Source: Euptelea pleiosperma (taxonomy: Eukaryota > Streptophyta > Magnoliopsida > Ranunculales > Eupteleaceae). From it: 64,000 bases of DNA. Position numbers and translations under genes: made by a program. The notes under the pieces were generated by a model that saw nothing but the letters and a program-made list of their open reading frames with translations, had not been told where the DNA came from and did not search any database. Numbering within the stretch: position 1 is the first letter of the stretch; every line of letters begins with the position of its first letter. This document shows positions 35,705-46,834 of this stretch, one piece after another. The stretch lies in contig CM068548.1 of the NCBI GenBank assembly GCA_035048495.1, forward strand, positions 1,178,001-1,242,000, written 5' to 3'.

Positions 35705-38249
35705 CGTGCCACGTGTAAGGTGATGCCATGTGTATGGTGCATGATATTCGCTCAAAAGTGCTTATTTTAAGCAATTATCCTTTTAGCGTTATCACACTCT
35801 CCTAAGTAAAATTGTCATTTTTATCAACTTTTCTATGTAAGAGTTTCTTCTGTTAGATAGAACACTCTTTTCTAGACAAAATGGTGTATTTACATGAATT
35901 AAACACATTTTTGGAAGTTGAGATATAAAGCCATTCTGATTACGCACTTTTTTCTATCGCAGGAAACCCGATTTGACAATTTTATAGATTGTGGGCCCAC
36001 AACTGACTGCCGGAGCCTGTGATCAAAGCATAGAGAGCCAGTGGACATAGACAAAAAGATATGGGCTAGGTACAAGCTAAGCTGGAGGATTACAACGCTA
36101 GACCAAGAACTAAGAAGAGATGAAAACCAAGAGCAAATTCGTCAACATGATCAACGGCCATGAACGATGGATAGAGGGTTGGACTACAACAAGCTATCAG
36201 ACCAAAGACGAGTACGCGCGATGATCTCCAAGTGATGGACCACCACGTTGTCGAATCTCCGGGATTAAATTGGTTAGCTTATGCAGTGGACCGGATGGGA
36301 CAATTCTGAAAACGTACAAATGTAGACCAAGATGGTAAATCAAATGAAAATTGCTAGCTGAACACGTGGGGACCAGTAGAACTTTGATGGATGTCGTGAC
36401 TTTACAAAGAAGTTGCTAGTGTGGAGCATAAAAATTGATGGGCCATGGAGTTAGCAAAGAAAGAAAAGCTGAATCGTTTGATCACAGTCACATGGGCCCC
36501 TACATGATGATCGGCTTATCTAGGTGAAGCAAGACCCAGATGCTAGAGGTGGGTATACAAAGCCAACAAGATGGGTGAACAAAGTCGAGAAGCCTATGTG
36601 CATAAAAGAGAATAGGTGGGTATGAAGAATGTGGGTGTATACAGATAAACAAGTGATTGCACTAAGAAGAGATCATTCTTGGAACACTTATAACATGGCA
36701 GCATGCAAGTGGACCCACATCAGGTCAAGGAGAGGTCCACGGCATAAATTGAGGATGTGCAAAACAGTACGGGACTTTCCAAAAGAGGTTGGAGAAGAGA
36801 TCTCATTTGCAAGGAAAGAAGTAAAGATGAAGATATTTTTTAGAAAGGAAAGGAGAGGGAGATTTAAAAAGCACTCTTACCTCTCCACGTTGGTACCCTA
36901 ACCCTAGCCGACTCATCCCTCTCTCCTTACTCTCTCTTCCCATCTCTTTCCCACGCCCCTCTCAAAAGTGCCCCCATCTCTCCCATTAACGGTACTATCT
37001 CCTCCTTCCTTCTCATTCTCAATCCTCCTTTCCACCTTTTTTCACAAAAACAGAGAAAACAGAAAAAAAAAGAAAGAAAAGAAGGAGAAAGGAGAAAGAG
37101 GGAGCCATTAGACTTCTCTTCCTCAGACTAGAGTGCACTGCCTCCACCAATCGCTGCCATCCTCTCCGTCTTCCACACCCCAACAGTCTGGAAACCATTA
37201 CGAGTTGCAGGTCTACAACTCCAGTCCGCTAATCCTTCTCCCAACCGCCCTCATTTTTCATAAAAGAAAAAAGAAAAAAGATAAAGAGAAGAGAAGAAGA
37301 AGGAGGAGAAGAAGCCGTAGCTTCCATCTCCTTCCTTGTTGCTGGACTGCCCCTCCACATTCTCCCCACCTTCACCATCTCCATTGCATCTCCCATCCAA
37401 ACCTGCAACTCACGATCATGGGTGTCTTCTCTCCACTAGGTTCCACAACCATCTCGTCTGTTGGGCAATCTCACGGTCAGCACTTACCTCCATTACTATC
37501 GTTCAACCACTTGCACACCGTTGGGACGACCAGCATGCCAATCACCTTCGTCGCTGAACGTCTCTGCAACACCGATGAACACTAGTGACTTCACGATCTC
37601 CCTCACCCAGGTTTGACCTCCCTCAAGTTCCAGATCTGCAAACCGAAGATCTCCTCCACGGTTTCAACTGTAGAAACTAACGGTTTGGTTCTCCACTCCA
37701 CCTCCGGTCGGGATCTCCTCTCAAGAACACGGTCTGCAACACACTTGCAGACCGTGTTCTCCAGCTTGCACCTTAGGACGAATCAGCAACCTCTTATTCT
37801 CCATTGGTTTGCAACGACACGTACCTCCATCTCTATTGCACGAGTAGGACCACCCCTCAAGCAATAACGACCCGCACCTCCATCACCATTCATTGTTGCT
37901 ACTCCTCTCATGGCAATTCACAGTTTTACAATCATGAGCATCAACGGTCAAGTTGCGTGCCTCTCCATCGCATCTCCACACCACCTCACATTCTTTACGA
38001 TATCCATCAATCACTTGGCTGACGATCCATGTAAGTTCTAATGGTGAGTCTTTTGATCTCTCTCTAAATTATTTCTTTAGGATTCTCCCACTTTTCTCTC
38101 TCCATTTTCTCCACTTTCTCTCTAGGATAATGCTCTAGTTTCCCTCTCTATCTCTAGTTTTGCTATAACTCTCTCATTTTATCTCTCTTCGTTCGAAGTT
38201 TCTCTTTATAAAGCTCACTATCTTTCTTTAATAATGCTTTCTAGATTAG

Positions 38250-41200
38250 TGATATTCACTTAAAAGTGCTTATTTTAAGCCATTATCTTTATAGCGATGT
38301 GACATTTACCTACGTAAAACTTGTCTTTTCATCGACTTTTCCACATAAGAGTTTCTTCCATTCTACGCATTCTTTAGACCAAAATTGACTATTTGCATGA
38401 AATATACGCATTTTGGATAGTCCAATATCAAGCCATTTTAGTTGAATCTCATTACGCTTTTTTTCACTTGCAAGAGACCCTATCGAGCGATTCTCGAGGA
38501 CTGGCGGGCCCACGATCAACCACAGAAGACTTCTGAAATTAGTATTTTTCCTCGTCGTTTGTTACGAAAACCCTAGATTTCAACAATATTTGTAATTTCT
38601 CCGAATTGGTTCACTTAATCTGCAAATAAGCAGACTTGCACAGTGGCTCGTGTCGGATATCATCCGCACTCGGGGTTAGGGCAAATAAGAACAATAATAA
38701 TAGAAAATGCTGAGAATTTATGGAAGGATGAGAATGGTGATATGATCGAGATTAAAACAATATTTTGTTGAGACTTTTATCAGCTAATCAATGGAAATAA
38801 AAATAGAAAGAAAACACAAAGTATAAATATATTCCAACTAAATTTAATAATTAATCAAGTGTTTACAAAATTGAATAAAAAAAAGGGAAATTAATCTAGA
38901 AAGCATTTTAGAGAGAGAAAATTGAACTTAAGGAGAGAGAGAAGGTGAGAGAAATTTTTAGAGAGAGAAAGTACTAACTTGACCTAGAGAGAGAAAATGG
39001 CTAAAACAAGAGATCTAGAGAGAGAATGAGAGGTAGAGAGAGAAAATGAATGCAATGGAGGGTAAGAGAGAGAAATAGAAATTTAGAGAGAGAAAATGTG
39101 AGATACCTTCATGGACTTACCTTGGAGATGGAGGTCGTCCCAAGATGATGTGGGATGGGATTGGCCATATTGATGGTCATGGATCGACCCAAAGATAGGT
39201 TTGTAATAATGGAGAAAGAACACCACAACAGTGGTGCTTAGTGGCTACGTGGAGGAGGGTTGGGCGCTGCCCTCTTGCAAAGGGTTGCAAGAGGTGTTGC
39301 TGGTGATGGCCTAGTAGAGGTGGTAGACGTGGTGAACAAGGAGGTAGGTGGATGCGCAGGTTGTAACACCAGCAAGAGAAGAGATCAACGGGAGCTCAAG
39401 GTGAAGACGCAATAGCTCTAAGAGGGAGGAGGCTCTCAAGACGTGTTGGGTTGTGGAGTGTGCAGGCTACCCCGTGGTGGAACGATGAAGGATTGGTTCT
39501 GGACTGTGCAAGTCGTGAGTGGCTGTGCGTGGACAGATGGGAGGATTGGAAAAGAGAAGCAGTCAACGATAAGTGCAGCCATCCAACGTTGAAGGGGAGA
39601 AGACAACCAACCACGTTGAAGAGAAGAAAAGGGCGGTAAAGAGTAAGTGGTTTGCTGTTCCTGTGGCCGTTGGTAGATCTGTTGTTCGGCCAGCAACGCG
39701 AAGGAAGAAGGAGATCCACCTGTTGTCGCAGGGTCCACGGTTTGGAGAGGGCATGAAGGATATCGTGCGACGTGAGGACATGCAGCAATGGAGGCCGGTG
39801 GTGGCTGGTTCAAGGATGAAGCCGTGAGTTTCTAGTGCACCTGTCCGTGTTGTAGTGGTGGAACGGTGGAGTCAGCTGGTTCGGGCTCGTGTAGATTGTG
39901 GTTGCAGCAGCTTGAAGAACCTCATACCAACATCGTGGAGGGTTGAGAGGGATGGACACCGGTGGTGGCTGAAGTTGCAGCTGAAGGCGGTAGTAGAAGA
40001 GAGAGCAGGCGGCCGGAGGCGGACTGTGGTGGTGGCTGAAGTTGCAGCTGGATTGAGGGCGTATTTGGAATGTGGTGGCTAGCCAAAACCAATCCGTTCT
40101 TGGACTGTCGTGTTGCTGCAAGAGAGAGCTGCGTGAAGGCAGTACAGCAAGGGAGAGCTGCTAGGAGGGGGTGAAGTGAAGAGCTCGCCGGAGAAGATGA
40201 ACTAGTCCGGTGAGCTTGACGGTGAGAAGAAGAAGAAAAAGAAGAAGAAGAAGAAGAAGAAGAAGGAGGAGGAGGAGAAGAAGATAATGGTGGCTGGTGT
40301 TGCTGTTTGCAACACCAGAAACGGTGGAGAAAGTGGATTGATGGCCGGAGTTGCAAGTCTGCAACTCCAGTAACTGCTTGAAGAAGATGGACCTGCTTGC
40401 ACTGTATGGAAGCAGCCCGAAAGGAGGAGAAACAGTGATGGAGGGTGACGCCCAAGGAGATCATAGCAGGTTGTGGAGATGGATTTCTTGCTGGTTTGGC
40501 TAGTAAGACCAATGCTTACAGATCCTAACAGTGGGAGAAGGAGGAGATGAAATGTTGCTGGAGTTGCAGTAGTAAGAGATGGGCTGAAGCACGGGAAGAA
40601 CTCACGTCCAAGAGGATTGAAGAGAGAAAAGGCGTGGCTGGCTGAGAAGAGAGAAAGAAGAGAGGGAGGAGGGGACCAACCTTCTAAGAGATCTTGGATC
40701 TCCTTTTATGGTGAGATGTGGTTGAGATCCACCTTGAAAGGGGGAAGATGTTAGATTGAAAGACAATTTCCGAAGAGGAAACTGTCCATGCATTAGAGGA
40801 AATGAGGTGTCCACATGAGTGTGCATGGGCCACTTATGTTAATAGCTCGTGGGTATTGAACATCCCGTGGGCCTATTTGGAGCCCAAGGAAGTAGAGAGG
40901 TTGGAATGTGGGCCGATCTTGATGGGTTTTAATTGACACATGGAGATATGAGGTGGCAACGGAGTGGGTCCATTGTTGGGACGTAGCTATGGGCCAGTGG
41001 GTTATGGAGAATAGGCTATGGGCCTTACAATTTGATAGGACGTAGGCCAATGTTGGGCCACTAGGCTCGAGGATAAGCGGGTTACGAGGCCGTGGGCTTC
41101 CAATTTGCTTGTGGGCCATTTGGCCATGGGCTTTGTGGACCACTAAGGCCATGGGGGCCGTAAGATGATGGAACTATGATAATTTGATGAGATGAGGTGG

Positions 41201-44200
41201 CGATTTGACTTGGTCCACAATTGGCGGACCGTAGGATCTGGAGAGATCCAACGGTCAGATGAATGATCTAACGGTCGAATTGAAGATCTAACGGTAGAAG
41301 AACTATGAGAGATGGAATAAAGCTAAAGGAGAGAAGATCTGAGGTTAGATGATGAAGATCGGAGGGTTATGATGATCGATCTGAGGATCGAATGGTGAAT
41401 ATATGCAATTCGATCATGGAGAGGGGGATCAAAAGGTAGATCTGGAGATCTAATGGTAGGATGAGATGATCTACCGGTTAGATATTAGAGTCTAGAGAGA
41501 TGGAGAGAGAATTAGGAGAGAGGAGAGATAAATAATACAAAATAAAGGCAAAAGAGCTGGCGGAGGGTCATGAACCCTGATCTTCAATGTAATCTTTCGT
41601 CGGCTTCACCAATTACGTAAGCCGTCATTTTATGTCAGTTGGTGCGGCTTTGAATCACTTTGGCCCGTCTCTTGGTCTTCAGCTTTGCCTCTCTCTTGGT
41701 TCTTTATCTGGCTCTACGATCCTCTGACTTGACCCGTACTTGGCTAGTATCTTCTTGTAATAGCTTGTTGACTCCTTAAGCTTGGATATTAGGCTTCTAT
41801 GGTTGATCATGGGCCCGCAGGTCTCGACAATTGCCCGATCGGGTTTCCTGTGAGAGAAAAGTGCATAATGAGATTTAATCAAAACGGTTTCATATCTAGA
41901 CTATCCGAAATGCGTATATTTCATGCAAATAGTTAATTTTCGTCTAAAGAATGCACCCTACGCATTGGAAGAAACTCTTAGTGAAAAAGTCGACGAAAAT
42001 ACAAGTTTTACATAGGAGAATGCGACATCGCTATAAGGATAATGGCTTAAAATAAACACTTTTGAGCGAATATCAACTTCTATCAAAGCTTAAAGAGCCA
42101 GCAGGCTAGGATGAAAAGATAGAAGACATGTATGGGCAAAGTTAGATGATTGTAGAGCTGGAACAAGGACTAAGAGAGAGAAGAATAGCTGGAGATCAAG
42201 AGAAGGACTAAGGTGTTAAAGGCCACACCAATTGACATCAAAAGATTAGTTTGACTAATTGATGGAGCAGACGAGAGAGAATAAAGAAGACCAGGGTTCA
42301 AAACCCTCCAATGTTATTATTTTTATATTTTTCTTTCACCTCTCTCCTATTTATCTTGGCCCATGACCCATGCCCATGACCCATACCCATTACCCATGCC
42401 CATGCCCATGACCCAAGCCCATCCTCAATAGCCCATTAGCCCATGCATCTCGAATGGCCTATGGCTTAGTGATTAGTGGACCCGCTAGTCAAACCTATGG
42501 CAAAAACCAATCCTTTTGAGAGAACCTCAGTGATGTGCCACATCACCTTAATGGGCCCCATATCTTTGCATGTCCCTTGCTGCCCATGGTCCTAGTTAGT
42601 GATGATATTATCCTCACCAATCTAGAAAACCATAAGCTAGACTTATTCCTTGGTCCTCTAAGATATGGGAGAGAATAACCTCTTTCCTTCTCTCCCATGA
42701 CTCATTCCCATCCACGTGTCTCCTTCCATTTCTTATAAAAGAAACCCATGGCTTCTTTGGGAGACGGTTCCCTCCCCCTTCCCTCGATTTTAGCATCTCA
42801 AGAAGAGATCTCTTCCTTCTTTTCTTCTTTCTCCTTCCTCATCTATTCTCTACCCTTATCGCCTTTCCTATTGGGCACCACGTTGCTGCCCTCCTCATCA
42901 TCCAGCCTACAACACACGGTTGCAAATCCACCCCCTGGTGCATAGCCTATCCCAAGCTTGCAAGCCACCGTGTAGACCTCCTCCTTCACTGTGAAGACAT
43001 TCCTCTCCACACACAATCACTTGCTGTGCACCACAGCAAGGCAACAACGACCCTTCATGGAGGATTTGTCTCCATCATCAACAGTTGGGAACATTCACGG
43101 CCTGAGATCTGCGTAGCAACACCGTCTGCCCCTTCAAACTGCCAAGCCGTTGAGTTCTACCATCGTTGCTGCACATCGCAGCCACCCTCTCCTCCAATCT
43201 CGGTGTAGCAGCAACCTACTGCCGCTCCCAGTCAGCCACCGCACCTTCTTCTTCTTCTTCTTATTCTTATTCTTCTTCTTCTCACCTTCACGTCGGAGTT
43301 ACAGACCAACTCTGGCCAGCCATTTCAGGCGTCTCAGCCTGCATCCTTGCTGTAGCACCACCACCGTCCATCCATTGCATCATAGTTGCAGTCCACATTG
43401 TCATCTATGGTTTCACACGAGTACCAGCGTGCAGCACCACCATCCTTGCTTGCCGAAAACCTGCAACTCCGGCAAGTTTCTTGAGTCCTTCTCCAGCGCT
43501 ATCACCAAGGAGATCGTCATCTCCTCTCCTACCTACTGCCCATGTGTACTCCCTACAACATCCTTGTACGCACCAGCCATCTTCTCTCCTACCCAACATT
43601 ACCCTTCATTGGTGTTGTTGTGTGACCTACAACACCGGCCATCATTCTTTGATCAAAGGACACATCAGCAATGCCTTGCTCCTCTCTCATCCATCTTCAA
43701 CCCGTTTTCAACTCCAGCAACCACCACTAGGTCGTTGGATCTCCTCCATTCCTCCACACCGAAGCTCCTCCAGTGGAGGTGCTACACTTTCACGTGTTGC
43801 CTCTCCCTTTTACCGGTGTTCTATCCATGCTCCTCAAGCACCAAATTCCACCACCGTGCCGGATCTCTCCCCCATGACCTGCACTTGATCTACATCCACC
43901 CTTCCCTTCTTCTTTAACGCTACCTTTTCTCCGGGTTGCAACTCTATTAACACCTCACCATGCTCTCCCACATGCTGTCCATGCTCCTCTTCTTATTCCC
44001 AGGTGCATCAAGGCGTGCTGTAGCTCCTTCTCTTCACCAGTCCAGCAACTAGAATAGCCTGCACCACCCTCTTCTCTACTACTCCACATAACAGCAACGC
44101 ATCTCTTACTGCTTCTCCCCATGGGCAGCACAACCATTTCTCACACCGTTGGTGCATGCACCTTCCTTGTGGAGAGCTGGATTGTGGTTCAATTTGCATT

Positions 44201-44942
44201 ATGAATGGAAGTTCGACCTGTAACCTCCCTTGTGCCTTTGCTGCCCCTTCTCTCATCTTCACCTTGTTGCTAGCTTGCAACACGCGTGACCACCATCTTC
44301 ATCAAACATCAGCCACTATTGCAGCAACGCCACCTCCGGTGATCATCTCGTGATCCAAAGGTAAGATCCGAGGTAAAGAAAAAAATATCTCTCTTTTCTC
44401 TTTTCTCTCTCTAGGGATCCTTCTCTCATCATTTCTCTCTCTAACCCTTATTTCTCTCTCTACCCTCTCTTTCTCTCTCTAAAAGTTGATTTTCTCTCTC
44501 TAAGTTTCTATCTAATTCTTTCTTGTTTCTCTCTCTACATCTACTTATGCTTTCTAGTTTTAATTGTTTAAATTAGCATGTTTTATTTGATTGAAAGTTG
44601 TCTGTTAACAATTGAATTTAATAAAGTGAGTTGATTTCACAATTGTTTGCATTTCATTCTATCTCTTTTTTTTTCAATTTTATATTTGCATCATTTTCTC
44701 TCTCTAAAAATACGAAAGCTTGTTTTAAATCACTGATTCACCATTCTCACCATTCCATCATTTTTAGCAGATTTTCGTTAATTTGTTCTTTATTTGCCCT
44801 AACCCCCAGTGCGGACGATATCCGATACGAGCAACTGTGCAAGTCTGTATTTTTGCAGATTAAGTGAACCAATTCGGAGAAATTACAAATATTGTTAAAC
44901 TTTAGGGTTTTTGATCCGACGACACGGAAAAACCTACTTTTA
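38250..44942 (+). mobile_element. solo LTR copy 5, nested in copy 3 and split by copy 4
   Basis: It starts TGATATTCACTTAAAAGTGC and ends ACCTACTTTTA; TSD ATTAG at 38245-38249 and 44943-44947. Its own sequence is 38250-38533 plus 42081-44942 (about 3.1 kb). Host continuity across copy 4 is clear: the family block GGGCCCAC..ATCAAAGCTTAAAGAGCC resumes exactly at 42081. Confidence 0.88.
38534..42075 (-). mobile_element. solo LTR copy 4, nested in copy 5
   Basis: It is on the minus strand: it starts TGATATTCGCTCAAAAGTG at 42075 and ends at 38534 (complement ACTAATTTCA). A perfect 5-bp TSD ACTTC lies at 38529-38533 and 42076-42080. Length is 3542 bp. It contains GA/CT-rich stretches and GAAGAA microsatellites (about 40226-40275). 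Confidence 0.9.
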
Positions 44943-45312
44943 ATTAGAGTTTGTTCTTGTTCATTCAATTGATGTAAAACATTTTGATCATTTAATGAAG
45001 TTAGTTGGAGTATTAAGTTTTGTATTTGTTATTTCTTTTCAGTGCATTCTAATCTATGATAATCTCATCAATCAGTGTTTTAATCTCGATTTCTCTATCC
45101 CTCTCACCTCTCCATATTCTCTACAATTTCAAGCAAAATTCGTTATTTCATATTCTCAATATGCGCAAACTAACCCCGAGTGCGAATCAACATCCAACAC
45201 GAATCCCTATACAAATCTCTCATATGTTGCAGGAAAGATCGGATAATTTACAAATTTGTTGAGATTAGGGTTTTCGTAACCAACGACGCAGAAAAACCCT
45301 AGTTTTAGTGCA

Positions 45313-45637
45313 CGTGCATCGCAAGTGGTGTTCCCCTAATAATACTTAAATACTAATCAAGCTAATTTTTGGTCTGTAAGTCAATCTAGGGTTGGGCCAA
45401 ACATCCATACAGTAAGTGATTTCAAAGAGTGTGCCACGTGGGTGTTTGTCAACATCGTTTTATTCATGGACCAACATACCAAAAATACCCTCATTAGCTA
45501 TTTCTAACCTTTGGATTAGAGTACCCCAAATAATGATTGAAATCCCACTATTTTAAATAAACTATGAAAAAGACTTTAATCACACGTTTAAAATTATTAA
45601 TTAAGTTGATTTTTGAGAGTAGAACTTTGCCGATGGA
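45313..45637. repeat. partial family A foldback copies
   Basis: Right-arm sequence (AATCAAGCTAATTTTTGG, GGGCCAAACATCCATACAG, GTGCCACGTGG) is followed by central sequence of another copy. A new family A end, TAGAACTTTGC, starts at 45620; that copy resumes after the next element at 47002. Confidence 0.5.
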
Positions 45638-45670
45638 CCATAGTATGAGAAAATTTTTGAAGCGGCAGAT

Positions 45671-46380
45671 TGTTACTCCCACTAAATTCCCGCCTAGAAG
45701 CACTCCTACTAAATTCCCAACCCAATGAGAATGTTTCATGATGATGATGAACAACATAAAAATTTAACGAAAAGAATCAAAAGCATATATCACGAATATT
45801 TAAACTCATAAAATCATATGACAAGAATTTAAACTAAATGAATCACAAACAAAAATAGAATATCAATACCTATCTAGGTCTAGAGAATTTTGAACTAGCA
45901 CCTCCACTACCGAGAACTAGAACTAGAACTAGAATAAGAATAATTTTATAGAGTTTAGAGAGCAAGAGAGAGCTCAAGAGAATTGGTATGAGGGTGGGGG
46001 GGTCCTATTTATAATAATTTATGGGGGAAAAACTTTCAAATATGAGCTTTATTAATTTTAGCAAGTATATTTAAAACTTTCTATTTTGTTTTAAAATAAA
46101 TCTCTTTTAAAATATTCTAATTTTTAAGTAATTTTGGTAACTTTAAAATGGGTGAATTTTACAACTTACTAAAAGGCTCATTTTAAGATGGGTATGGGCC
46201 AAAAATGGACCTAAGACCTATGTACATGTGTATCAAGTAGGCTTTAAATAAGATTATGTTTGGGCCTAAAAGGTCTTTAAATTGGTCTAAAGACCCGCCC
46301 AATAAATTAAAATCAACAGGGAAGCAAACAAGCATTAATACTAAACACTTACTTATTAAATTTATAAATACACACACACG

Positions 46381-46436
<56 letters not shown>

Positions 46437-46834
46437 ATATCAAAATGTGATAAGAATCCCAAATGCCTCAATGGTAACAACGTGTTGATTAAAAATGACT
46501 AGGTGACATTCGTCATTTAAAATATTATTATTTTTAAAATAACCCCTCGTTTAAAATTATGATCTTAGTTAATTAAGTTAGTTATCTAGTACACAATGCC
46601 CCTACATTACTACAGTACATGTGCACATGTAAAATCCGCTCTAGTGTCATTAAAATGAAATTCCCTACGTGTCATGATATAAATGGTCTAACTAAGTTTT
46701 CGAATTTATTTCTACGTGACATGATAAAATATTGTAAGCAAGGAACAAAAGTTTTGAAAAAATTTAAGATGTCAATTTTACCATTTATAGTTAATTTACA
46801 CTAATACCCCTGTATAAAAGTTCAGGGTATTACA
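45671..46834 (-). mobile_element. 1.16-kb solo LTR inside the hairpin MITE
   Basis: The plus strand starts TGTTACTCCC and ends GGGTATTACA; read on the minus strand it begins TGTAATACCCTGAAC, identical to the start of the LTR at 48806. Flanks CAGAT (45666-45670) and CTGAT (46835-46839) are a one-mismatch 5-bp TSD. No coding sequence is present. Confidence 0.72.
46371..46437. repeat. (CA)n(TA)n microsatellite
   Basis: A CA run passing into a long TA run, within the 1.16-kb solo LTR. Confidence 0.95.

Larger units (their letters stand above)
35742..45307 (+). mobile_element. solo LTR copy 3, split by nested LTR copies 5 and 4
   Basis: It starts TGATATTCGCTCAAAAGTGC and ends CCCTAGTTTTA. A perfect 5-bp TSD GTGCA lies at 35737-35741 and 45308-45312. 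Its own sequence is 35742-38249 plus 44948-45307 (about 2.87 kb). The interruption is LTR copy 5 with its TSD. Its 5' end faces that of copy 2 across only 37 bp. Confidence 0.87.

Noticed and set aside
39922..40512. 196-codon minus-strand frame with poly-Ser
   Set aside because: Driven by a GAAGAA microsatellite and LTR composition.
43150..43917. 255-codon open frame on the plus strand (with a 240-codon frame overlapping it)
   Set aside because: Same CT-rich LTR block (copy 5). Two overlapping long frames in one stretch indicate composition, not coding.
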